Positions 11,101 through 19,500 of a stretch of DNA of 28,417 nucleotides are shown here, in pieces. The notes beneath the pieces are model-generated. The model was not told the DNA's origin, searched no databases, and was given only the letters and a program-made list of their open reading frames with translations. Every line of letters begins with the position of its first letter. Within the stretch, counting starts at the first letter, position 1. Made by a program: the position numbers and the translations under genes. Origin of the DNA: Flavobacteriaceae bacterium UBA1682 (GTDB lineage: Bacteria; Bacteroidota; Bacteroidia; Flavobacteriales; Flavobacteriaceae); contig DCKE01000025.1 in the NCBI GenBank assembly GCA_002320285.1, forward strand, positions 1-28,417, read 5' to 3'.

Positions 11101-14005
11101 TAAATACACGGAAAAAGTGGTGTTTATTAACGGCGTAAAAGGAGATGTAAACATCGGATGGCACGTCAACTCCAAAAATGCTACGGTTTCCTATTTGTAT
11201 TTGGATCACGTGAGCTTGGAAAAAGTAGTAGGCTGTGAAGAGCCTTATTACATTAAGGTCAGCAACCAAACCACCACATCCATGGATGTCGAATGGACAC
11301 AGAACGGTTCTTCGAACCAGTGGGAAGTGATTGTCGTAAATTATGGAGACGATGAAACGGCTGTACCAATTAAATCGATTCCGGTATCTGGAACCCCAAA
11401 AACAACCATCACGGGCTTAGATCCGGGTAAGGGATATACGATTTATATTCGAACGGTTTGTGCAGATGGGGAAACCAAAGGAAATTGGTCTACGCCTGTT
11501 GTGGATGGAACTAAAATAGGAGTAAATGACAATTGCGCAGGTGCTATAAACATACCGGTTAACCCTTCGGAAACTTGTGTAGTGAAAATCGGGGCCTCTT
11601 TATTTGGTTCGACCAAATCCACTGTACCTACTCCAAGCTGTGCAACCAATTTAATCAACGACGGATGGTTTGAGTTTACCGCGATCGCTACAAATCACTT
11701 GTTGACATTAAAAGACATGGCCAGTATTTCCAAAGATAAAGCTTCTTTATTCATAGCTGGGGCTTTATACGATCAACCTTGTGCTTCTATGTCTGCGGCC
11801 TTATCGTGTTTTACGTTTACGCCAACCGCTACGGAAAACATTTTGATGGGATTAACCCCTGGAACGAAATACTATATCCGTTTAGGCGGCCCGCTGATTT
11901 ACAAACAAGACCTTGTTTTTAATTTGTGCATTACAACCTCCACGACACCTCCTATTACGGTCAGCCCGAGTGGGGATAAATATACCGTAGAAGAATTGGT
12001 CAAAGAAGTCTTGGTCAAATCCAATTGTGATTTGGTTTCCAATGTGAAATATCAGGTTGGAAATGGTAGTGCTGCTGCTCAAGCAGTGAATACCCTGGGC
12101 TATTTTAATAAAAACGGATCAATATTTCCGTTTGACCAGGGAATTGTATTGAGTACCAATGAAGTCAAATTTGTACCTGGCCCGCATCGGGGATCTTATG
12201 GTGCACGAGGCACCAATACCAATCGTTGGACGGGGGATAAAGATATTAATGATGCGATCTACGATGCTGGAGGTGGACCTTTGGCGGATAAACGCGTAAC
12301 ACAATTGGAATTTGACTTTATACCGGTCAAAGAAACCCTGAAATTTGAATACCTATTTGCTTCAAACAGTTATGTCAACGGTTGTACCTATATGTGTGAC
12401 ACGGGGGCATTGTTTGCAGCTTGGCTGGTGGATTCAACCACTGGAGAGGGACAAAACTTGGCGAAAATCAAAAACACCGATACTCCGATTGCGTTAAGCA
12501 CCATACGTGATGCGAGTAAATCGGGTGTTTTCTGTGGAAGTGTAAATCCAGAATATTACTGGAAGCATTACGACAACGGTCAAGACAGTCCGCTTGAGGC
12601 GCCTATTGATTTTGTCGGAATGACTAAGGCTATGGAATCCGAAACCGTACGGGTAGTACCGGGGCGTAAATACCATATTAAGTTGGCAGTAATGGACTTC
12701 TGCACGGTAAATGCACACAGTTCGGCTGTTTTCTTTAATGCGGGCAGTTTTGATTTGGGCGATCTCGACTTGGGTGCAGATATGTTGGTTGAAAACAACA
12801 ATGCCCTTTGTCAGGGCGAATCGGTAATGATTAATTCGGGATTGGGCACCACAGATGTAGCCATTCAATGGTATAAAGATGATCAGCTTATTCCTGGGGC
12901 TACTGCAACGGATTTAGAAGTTACTGAAACGGGGCTATACAAAGTAGTCGGAAAATACGCGGCAATCAATTGCGAGGTTAATGGAACCATTAAAGTAGAG
13001 TTGTACCCGCGAATTTCCGCAGTGGTAAACACACCAGAAACCCTATTGATTTGTCGTAACTCATTACATCCGCTTACGATAGACTTAACAGTTGTAGAAC
13101 CACAGATGTTGGCAAAGGTAAAACCGACAGACTATCAATGGGCTTATTATACAACCAAATCCGATGCAGAGGCTGAGCTTGCTGTGATCTCCAATCCGAA
13201 ATCGTATCCATTGGAAGCGGTAGGGATTGAAAAGGATTTATATATCAAAATAAAAAATACCCAATCGGGATGTTCGGAGATTTTTGTTTTACCGATAAGA
13301 GCGGTAGCGGGAAATATTCCTGCAACGCGCGAGAATGTTAAGGTTTGTGCGAGTTATGCCTTAGGGGCATTGGAAGAGCATCAACAATATTATTCCGGAC
13401 CCGCTGCAACAGGAGTAACATACCAAGCGGGTGATGTTTTGGAAGCGGGATTACATACGATCTATGTTTTCCAGAAAAACGATGCGGTCGATTGTTATGA
13501 AGAAATTTCATTTACGGTAAATATTACGGAGCCTGTAAAGGCTGAGGTTTTTGAAGATGTAGAAGTGCAGTGCAAGGTATTTGTGTTAGCGCCATTGCCT
13601 GCAAACAACCGATACTTTACGCAATCAGGCGGACAGGGATTGGAATTAGCGGTGGGTAGTTCGGTATTACAGGCACAGACGATTTACGTATATGCTTCGT
13701 CTGCAGACGGATTATGTGTCGAAGAAAGCAGTTTTGAAGTCACTTATGCGGATTGTCCAATTCCAAAGGGAATTTCACCGAATGGCGACGGTCTAAACGA
13801 CAATTTTGATCTGTCGAACCACGGTATCAGTAGTTTGATTATTTACAACCGCTACGGTGCTGAGGTTTATACTTATCAAGGAGTTTATACCGATCAATGG
13901 TATGGGCAAGACAAAAGTGGTAAATCGCTTCCTGATGGGACCTACTATTATGTGGTTGTAAGCCATGGTAAAACCAAAACCGGCTGGGTTCAAATCAATA
14001 AATAG
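8147..14005 (+). CDS. Giant T9SS-secreted adhesin, paralogue with four anchor J/FN3 units, choice-of-anchor L and type B sorting domain
   Basis: This 1952-aa protein is a paralogue of the first adhesin along its whole length. The mature N-termini correspond (YAPELFLQP against YAPELYLQP) and both proteins end in GWVQINK. After a signal peptide (about 1-25, ending VYA) come four units starting at Cys67, Cys330, Cys593 and Cys863. An extra FN3 starts at Cys1030 and a DNCAGAINIPVN domain near 1130. Choice-of-anchor L spans about 1272-1530, then Ig-like segments, and the type B CTD covers about 1870-1952 (ISPNGDGLNDNF, YNRYGAEVY, DGTYYYV). Its units 1-4 match units 2-5 of the first adhesin in order, so the difference is one unit near the N-terminus. 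It lies 255 nt downstream of the PorP/SprF gene and ends at two tandem terminators. A surface adhesin role is inferred from the architecture. Confidence 0.93.
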   Translation: MKKIYFIFSTVLVVMLLLLQQSVYANNRTANNLNDQFRWANQTYAPELYLQPYFDLTIWGFMAAEDCVAMNTPFSEGFNTTSNTYNCWTFLDHNQDQLPNGSNAWRQFQVLPYEGDRAMYFQSPAATLVNDDWLISPTIKMKGGIYAITYYYKTTAANDNDFEVVLSTSGTAPADFTTQLEAATKRNTTVYVKKVLYVENITGDVNIAWHVMSKGITNVYIDLVSIVEVSCYAPDQDVLLSELGKDKATFSWTDAKNSSWEYFVQPMGNGAAPVGSGLIAPSNKITVTKTNGTGGANLQPNTWYEFFVKSSCGPGKSSLWVGPLRFKTLCVESNIPFWEGFNKNSTTLDCWTIVDNNKDATSAVSTNIFRPYNVGMFEGDQSMYFYGNSLNTKHDDWLISPTFVLDATKIYRLKYHYKSNTTSKNDFEVLLSNKGIDLSSFTKTLIAKKAHNDVNWVEETVIIGNISGNVNIAWHVTTENSITYLSVDNVFLEEVIGCPEPMNLGSKDEKENEATITWSDDFGKDWEYVVQKAGGKVPTTNGVTSNKKEVIVNQEQSGAALRENTDYEFYVRMQCSNGEYSIWKGPYGFTTACGIYATPFWEGFNFSSPSLDCWTVIDGNKDATLAANSPNIWKATTLRYEGTHGMFFNGSNTDKTKLPNDDWLISPRIQFDANKNYRLKYHYKTDTPTANEYEFAVLGSNSGIDTKNFTKQIVPKKKYAPSAQWKEEYVLISNFSGTVNIAWQVTGSSAYTTLYIDNIFVEEIIGCPEPMELGVKDIETGQVTINWTDDFKAANWEYVFQPLGAGKPTTAGITTAKKDNIITKDQAGNVLQPNTDYEFYVRTVCGNGAFSIWSGPFALATGCDTYGIPFVESFNTSSKTARCWTIVDKNKSVIPVGTSWRNTADAYQGDQAIFFNLFNGPNESFDDWLISPTITLDGGAYVLKYYYKTIVETDNNQFEVLLSTQGKDVSKFTTVLLPSQKYSLNKYTEKVVFINGVKGDVNIGWHVNSKNATVSYLYLDHVSLEKVVGCEEPYYIKVSNQTTTSMDVEWTQNGSSNQWEVIVVNYGDDETAVPIKSIPVSGTPKTTITGLDPGKGYTIYIRTVCADGETKGNWSTPVVDGTKIGVNDNCAGAINIPVNPSETCVVKIGASLFGSTKSTVPTPSCATNLINDGWFEFTAIATNHLLTLKDMASISKDKASLFIAGALYDQPCASMSAALSCFTFTPTATENILMGLTPGTKYYIRLGGPLIYKQDLVFNLCITTSTTPPITVSPSGDKYTVEELVKEVLVKSNCDLVSNVKYQVGNGSAAAQAVNTLGYFNKNGSIFPFDQGIVLSTNEVKFVPGPHRGSYGARGTNTNRWTGDKDINDAIYDAGGGPLADKRVTQLEFDFIPVKETLKFEYLFASNSYVNGCTYMCDTGALFAAWLVDSTTGEGQNLAKIKNTDTPIALSTIRDASKSGVFCGSVNPEYYWKHYDNGQDSPLEAPIDFVGMTKAMESETVRVVPGRKYHIKLAVMDFCTVNAHSSAVFFNAGSFDLGDLDLGADMLVENNNALCQGESVMINSGLGTTDVAIQWYKDDQLIPGATATDLEVTETGLYKVVGKYAAINCEVNGTIKVELYPRISAVVNTPETLLICRNSLHPLTIDLTVVEPQMLAKVKPTDYQWAYYTTKSDAEAELAVISNPKSYPLEAVGIEKDLYIKIKNTQSGCSEIFVLPIRAVAGNIPATRENVKVCASYALGALEEHQQYYSGPAATGVTYQAGDVLEAGLHTIYVFQKNDAVDCYEEISFTVNITEPVKAEVFEDVEVQCKVFVLAPLPANNRYFTQSGGQGLELAVGSSVLQAQTIYVYASSADGLCVEESSFEVTYADCPIPKGISPNGDGLNDNFDLSNHGISSLIIYNRYGAEVYTYQGVYTDQWYGQDKSGKSLPDGTYYYVVVSHGKTKTGWVQINK
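8345..11233 (+). repeat. Four tandem anchor J + FN3 coding units in adhesin 2
   Basis: The units start at Cys codons 8345, 9134, 9923 and 10733; the extra FN3 begins at 11234. The first two units are both 263 residues. The opening motif varies from SEGFN to WEGFN to VESFN across the copies, and DDWLISP is kept in all four. They are diverged copies. Confidence 0.85.
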
Positions 14006-14015
14006 TTACTTAATT

Positions 14016-14052
14016 AAAACAACAGCTCGCCTAGCGGGCTGTTGTTTTTTTT
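14016..14052 (+). terminator. Intrinsic terminator of the adhesin locus
   Basis: The left arm 14016-14030 pairs with 14034-14048 over 15 bp with one T-G wobble. The loop is CTA, and a run of eight T follows (14045-14052). It begins 11 nt after the second adhesin's stop codon and is a strong factor-independent terminator. Confidence 0.88.
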
Positions 14053-14064
14053 GGCCGTATATAC

Positions 14065-14099
14065 AAAAAATCCCAAACTGTTACAGTTGGGATTTTTTT
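14065..14099. terminator. Second, bidirectional-looking terminator
   Basis: An A6 tract and TCCCA pair with TGGGA and a T7 tract, around an inner ACTG/CAGT stem with one bulged A and a TTA loop. With A-tract and T-tract on opposite sides, it could stop transcription from either direction. It backs up the terminator 13 nt upstream. Confidence 0.8.
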
Positions 14100-14467
14100 G
14101 TTTAAAGAGCATTTTGTAATCGATTATTGGCAAGCGTAAAACGGTGATTTTGTTCGCTGAAAACAACTTTTTTAAGTGTTTTTTTTCTGTGTGTTAAGGT
14201 GGATTTTGCGGTGTTATTCAAATAAAAGCTTATAAATACCGATAAAGTCAGCTTTTTTATTGTTGGTGAAATTAAAAGGAATTGTGTGAAAACGCATTTT
14301 TTTTGTTAAAATTTCAAGTAAACTAAATATGTGTCGTGGAGTTACGGATTTGGATCTACTATTGTTGTCCTGAATTTAAATTAACAATTATCAGTGTATA
14401 TTGTTTGTTTGTAAGTTAATTAATTTATTAAAAATTACTAATTTTTTTGTATAACGTAAATATATGA

Positions 14468-14489
14468 CGGTAAATTTATAAATCTACCG
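14468..14489. promoter_or_regulatory. Imperfect 22-bp palindrome, possible operator
   Basis: The 22 bases run from CGGTA to TACCG around an AT-rich centre. They are their own reverse complement except for one mismatched pair. It lies 213 nt upstream of the 595-aa protein gene and has no T-tract, so it is more like a dimeric regulator site than a terminator. Confidence 0.4.
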
Positions 14490-14561
14490 CGAATTTACGA
14501 CTTGTTTAAATGCAATATTTGTAATAATACCTTTTAAAAAAAGTTTAAATTGATATAAAAC

Positions 14562-14569
14562 TAAATTTG
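14562..14569 (+). promoter_or_regulatory. Possible -7 promoter box for the toxin operon
   Basis: TAAATTTG matches TAnnTTTG exactly and lies 133 nt before the ATG at 14703. I see no good -33 TTG/TTTG at about 19-21 nt upstream. If used, it leaves a leader of roughly 120 nt. Confidence 0.3.
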
Positions 14570-14702
14570 CTTAACATTTAAAAGTGTTTTTTTTAACTAA
14601 AAATAAAGTTAATTTTTTAGACTTTGATCTGATTCAGTTGGCTTTGTAATTTATCGTAAAAAGCAGTTTTTGGATGATGAAAATCAGTTAGTTTAAAATT
14701 TT

Positions 14703-16490
14703 ATGATGAAAACCTTTTTTCTTCCCGTATTATTAAGTTTTTTTTTCTTGATTCCGAGTGCTTCTTTTGGGCAAAAAAAATTCAAAGATTCATTTCGTAA
14801 CATTTGGGTCAAAAGTCTCGGTAGTTCTGTGGAACAAAAAGGAACCCTTAATTATCATATACCTATTCGATGGAGAGGCGACTATCCTGTCTTGAATAAG
14901 AAGTATGAATCTTCAAGTTACACCTATGTTTATTATGTGCTCAAAACGGAGCAAACGTCTGAAAAGATGTTCTCTCTATACAACGATGGAGATTTGCACA
15001 GCTTTTATACAGATAGTATAAAATCTATTCGAAATCATGCGGTCGATATGGGGTTATTGACTTCGGGGGCCATGGTTAATTTTAATTTTTACAACAAGGA
15101 TTTTAAAAAGAAAGGTGAGGGGATTTTATATTTAGAAAATGTTGTGGATTCCAAATCCGACTTGTTTGAGGTATTGGTTTGTAGCAATTGCAGCGATGCC
15201 AAAGTAAGAACACAAATACAGACGTACTTAGCGGTGAAGTACGGCATCACTTTAGTGCAAAAAGACAAATATTACAGCAGTGATAATCGTAAGGTCTGGG
15301 ATGAAAAATTGGATAAAGCTTATAACAACCGTATCATGGGTATCGCTCGTGACGATTATTTCAGTCTGGATCAGCAAGCGAGTTATAGCAATACCGATAC
15401 CACCTTTGTCGTGTCTAAAGCTAAAAATACAGGCATACAGCCTTCGACTAACATGACTTATGTATTGGCTGGCGACAATAATGGTGAAAAGATATTTGAT
15501 ACGAAATCCGGTATATACAAACGACGATGGTTGGTACAAAATAAAGGCGAATCTGATGTTAAAATTGATCTGAATTGGAAAATCACACCCGACAAAGAAT
15601 CGGAATATTATTTATATAACAGTCAAAGTACAGAAGTTCAAAATGACTTAACGGATACCCTACGATTGCGTTTTAAAGACATCGAAATTAAAAGAGATCA
15701 GTACTACTATTTTACTTTAGAGCAGAGAAAACCACTAAAAGTGAAGGTATTTGAAGATGAAAAAGGTTTAAATAAAAAATACTTTATAGGGATCAATGAG
15801 ATTGGAAAAGCACCTTTTTACATCACGGCAACAGATTCCAATACCCAACAGGAATATTATTTTGTTAGCGAAAGTTCGTTATATAATTTAGAAAACTTAC
15901 CGAATGCAACCTATGCTTTCACGGTTAGAGATGTCAACGGTAATCAAGCGGAATTGCACAACATTGCTGTAAATATACCAACTACGAGTTTGGTTAGTAT
16001 GGCTGAGAATTGGGTTTTGGAGGGCACGAAAATGCTAGAGATAAAACCGACTTATGCCACAGCCAATATCGACAAGCAATTGAAGTACGAATGGTATTTT
16101 CAGGACAAATTGATTTCGAGTTCGCCGCGTTTGTTTGTCAATTATTCCGGAGCATTCACTCTGGTAGTTTCTGATGCCCAAGGCAAAAAAGAACATTTTG
16201 GTTTTACGGTCAGTGGAAACCTTCAAAAGCAAAGCGCATTGGAATCTCAGTGGGTCGTAAGTCCAAATCCGGTGAATCGCGGGGAGGAATTTACGGTGAC
16301 TTACAGCTTTGACTCTCCGAAGAAAGTGGATTTCTACATTTATACCATCGACGGTAAATTCATACTTCGCAAAGAATTGGGTATGGTTGAAAGTGCCAGT
16401 TATCAATATACCCTTCAGGGAGCAACGACCTATTTAATCATTCCTATCATCAATTCAAAAGCATCAATTCAAAAGTTGATCGTAAAATAA
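14703..16490 (+). CDS. Secreted T9SS type A sorting domain protein with DUF8202-like region
   Basis: This 595-aa protein opens with a signal peptide (about 1-23, ending SASFG before QKK). A double ATG (14703 and 14706) leaves the start ambiguous by one codon. Residues about 170-260 (TYLAVKYGITL, then WDEKLDKAYNNRIMGIARDD) resemble the DUF8202-type region found in many Bacteroidota surface proteins. About 455-510 is an Ig-like segment with KYEWYFQDK. The C-terminus (about 518-595) is a type A T9SS sorting domain with SPNPVNRGEEF, IYTIDGKFI and a terminal KLIVK. The SpvB/RHS gene starts 19 nt after its stop with no terminator, so the two are probably one operon. I infer an accessory or surface-anchoring role for the toxin; no enzyme motif is visible. 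The DUF8202 assignment is from memory of the family pattern. Confidence 0.85.
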   Translation: MMKTFFLPVLLSFFFLIPSASFGQKKFKDSFRNIWVKSLGSSVEQKGTLNYHIPIRWRGDYPVLNKKYESSSYTYVYYVLKTEQTSEKMFSLYNDGDLHSFYTDSIKSIRNHAVDMGLLTSGAMVNFNFYNKDFKKKGEGILYLENVVDSKSDLFEVLVCSNCSDAKVRTQIQTYLAVKYGITLVQKDKYYSSDNRKVWDEKLDKAYNNRIMGIARDDYFSLDQQASYSNTDTTFVVSKAKNTGIQPSTNMTYVLAGDNNGEKIFDTKSGIYKRRWLVQNKGESDVKIDLNWKITPDKESEYYLYNSQSTEVQNDLTDTLRLRFKDIEIKRDQYYYFTLEQRKPLKVKVFEDEKGLNKKYFIGINEIGKAPFYITATDSNTQQEYYFVSESSLYNLENLPNATYAFTVRDVNGNQAELHNIAVNIPTTSLVSMAENWVLEGTKMLEIKPTYATANIDKQLKYEWYFQDKLISSSPRLFVNYSGAFTLVVSDAQGKKEHFGFTVSGNLQKQSALESQWVVSPNPVNRGEEFTVTYSFDSPKKVDFYIYTIDGKFILRKELGMVESASYQYTLQGATTYLIIPIINSKASIQKLIVK

Positions 16491-16509
16491 TTGCCTTAGC
16501 CTTACTACT

Positions 16510-19500
16510 ATGAAATTTTTTAATTCTTATAAAAGAGAGTTTTCGACTCTTTTACTTTTAGCCTTTTTACACGGATTTGTCGTTGAAGCCTTTGCGGTGA
16601 CTACAAAACCGATTAGCCGTACGATTTTTCCGGCTGTTCGTACTTACGACAGCAGCGCTGAATTAATGGAACAAGATTTTTTAACACCTGCTGTGACACA
16701 GCAAGTGATGGATTCAGAGCAAGCAACTAAAGCTACGGCGCATCCAAACCAACGGGCTACAAATGCTTCGTCACAATTGGAGGCTTCGACGGTGTTTTAT
16801 GGAGCAGATCTTGCCCTTGGGGAGATTGGGAGAAGTGAAAGAACTACTTTTGATTCACCAGAAGACAACTTGTTTAAAATTGAAATCAAAGAAGACATTG
16901 ATCTTAAAGCAACCTACTCCTTAACTTATGAGGTGTATGGTATTGCCAATGCATCGGGTGTGACCAAAAGCGTCAATACAGCTACGAGTACTGGAGGTTT
17001 TTTTATAGAAAAAAAGACAGTATGGACACGGGTTTCGGAATTTTTATCACCTTTCGACTTAAAAAGGGGAACCAATACCGTATTGTTTACCAGTGATCTG
17101 ACTAAGGATTTTGGATATTTGGTTCGAAATGTACAATTTGAGAAGGCAAAAGCGGCAACAAACGATTATTTGTTGATTAATGAAGCGGTTAAAGCAACAG
17201 CGACCAACGAGGTATATATAAATGGGGTGGTAACGATCACTGATCCAGCAGTGCGTTTGTTTTTAGACAATAAAGAAGTAGCCATTAAAAACCACACCTT
17301 TGAAAGCTTGGTGGCCCTTGATGCCCCTTCAAAAAAGGAATTGGTTTTTGAACTGAGAAAAGACAACCAACCCCTAGAGAAAAAGAGTGTTGCTCTGTCG
17401 CAAATCAAAGCAATAGACCAAACCAAAGCATTGGATGTTCCATTTGATAAATCGATGTATAAGATGGTGGCTAGTGAAGCCAAATTATATGAATTAGACC
17501 ATATTGCTATAGAATTGCCAGAAGCGAGTTATCCATCTGATTTTACCTTATCTATTCAGGAATTAAGAGCCAGTGATTATGCCCCTACGGGTATGGCATT
17601 AAAGAATGTTACTAAAAATAAGGCGGCCTATCGTTTTCTACCCGACGGTATTAAATTTGAAAAAGACGTAAAAGTCAAAATCAAATGTGATATCAACGCA
17701 TTGCCGAAGGGATATGGGCTAAAAGATGTTCAGGTCTTTTATTTTGACACCACTGTCAAACAATGGACCAAGGTTAAAGTTATCGAAGTTTTAGAAGAAA
17801 CGGGAGAGGTAGTCGCTTTGACCAATCACTTTACAGATTATTTAGCTGGTGTAATTCAAGAACCGGAGAGTCCCGAAACCAATGCGTTTGCTCCAACTAC
17901 GATTAGTGGGATTCAAGCGGCTAATCCAACGGAAAATATTCCAATGGTCAGTGTACCTCAAATTAACGATAGAGGAGATGCGTCACTTAGTTTTCCATTG
18001 TTGATTCCACAAGGAAGACAAGGAATGACTCCGGATCTTTCAATTAACTATAGTAGTGGTAGTGATGAAGGTGACTTTGGATTAGGTTGGAGTTTGTCTG
18101 TTAAATCGATCGATATTGATACTCGCTGGGGAGTTCCAATTTTTGATTCTACTAAAGAAACCGAATCCTATTTGTTAAATGGAGAAGAGCTATTATTGGT
18201 TAAAAGTGACAACACTTTATATGCGCCACATAAAGACGCACTAATACCGAGAGGGGCAAATGTGAAATTTAATAAATTAGTACATGATCCCTCTATAGAA
18301 ATTATGCGTATTGGAAATAATGTCAGTAATTATACTTGGACTGTCCGAGATAACAAGAGTGGTTGGGTTTATACTTATGGAATATCTTCAGGAGGAAAAT
18401 GGTATTTAACTCTGATTAAAGATCCTTTCAATAATTCAATAGAATATGAATATGATCAGACAAGTTTAAAAGGAAATTATCAATTGAAGAAGATTGCTTA
18501 TAACCATAATCGCAATTATTTTCAAAATGGAACTGCTGGAGATAGACATGTTTTTTATATAGAAATATTTAGAAAACAGCAATTGGATAACCCTTCCATA
18601 CAACGAAAAGACAGAAAAATCAATAACCGATTGGGATTTGAATCCGAGAGCGTACACTTAATTGATAAAATTGTTGTTAAAACAGGAACTCGGGCTACAG
18701 TTTATAGTGAACCCGGAACAAGTGGTATATTATCTACCGAAAGTGCCATGCACAACGAATATTCATTTGTATATAAAGAAGGGCAATTTGGGCGCAGTTT
18801 ATTGGAGAAGATAGTCAATAAGAACTATAATAATCATACAGCGGATGATTTTTATTCGCAGAGAGATCGAACAATCCTTCCTGTGATTCAACAATATGTT
18901 TTTGATTACCATGATGATATAGGAACGGGCTCTTTGTTTGAGAGCAACGGACAGACTTATAAGACCTACAAGGACTATAAAACCGACTATGATAATTTTA
19001 AAGTTTTTCTTTCTGCCTTAGGGGGTGGCGAGGGAAAATCCACAAGTTTTGGAGGAGGAGGATCGGCCGGAGCAGTACTTCCTTTTTTCCTTGCATCTTG
19101 GTTGCCTTTTAGTAGAGCTGCAACTATAGGAGCAAACTTTACTTGGGGCTCCTCTAATTCACAAACCAAGACATTATTGACCGATATAGATGGCGATGGT
19201 CTACCTGATAAAGTCTTTAAGGGAGGGAATAATTTCTTTTACCGTAAAAATTTGGGAAATAAGTTCTCATCGGAGACCTATCCTATTAAAAATTTACCCA
19301 ATTTAAATTATTCAAGTTCAAATAGTACGGATGAATCTTTTAGCATCAATATCATGGTCGGGAGTGCCAGTAAATCGAATTCTGAAAGCGTGTCGAGCAC
19401 GTATAGTTATACGACAGATGTGAATGGCGATGGACTGTTGGATGTGGTTGACAATGAGCGGGTGTATTTCGGCTATATAGATCCGGTTACCAAAGAGCCG

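Larger units (their letters stand above)
14100..14702. other. About 600-bp AT-rich intergenic region
   Basis: I find no credible gene on either strand. The stretch contains many T/A tracts, the palindrome at 14468-14489, a copy of TAAATGCAAT (14507-14516), a TAAATTTG -7-like box (14562-14569), and a five-codon upstream frame at 14674-14691. It is long for a spacer in this window and may be the control region of the downstream toxin operon. A small RNA cannot be excluded. Confidence 0.5.

Noticed and set aside
446..11233. Regularly spaced repeats that might suggest an array
   Set aside because: They are diverged ~260-codon protein domains, with no short identical repeats and spacers as in CRISPR.
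14222..14263. AATAAAAGCT ... AGCTTTTTTATT inverted repeat as a terminator
   Set aside because: The loop is about 20 nt and the stem is nearly all A/T, so it is too weak to call.
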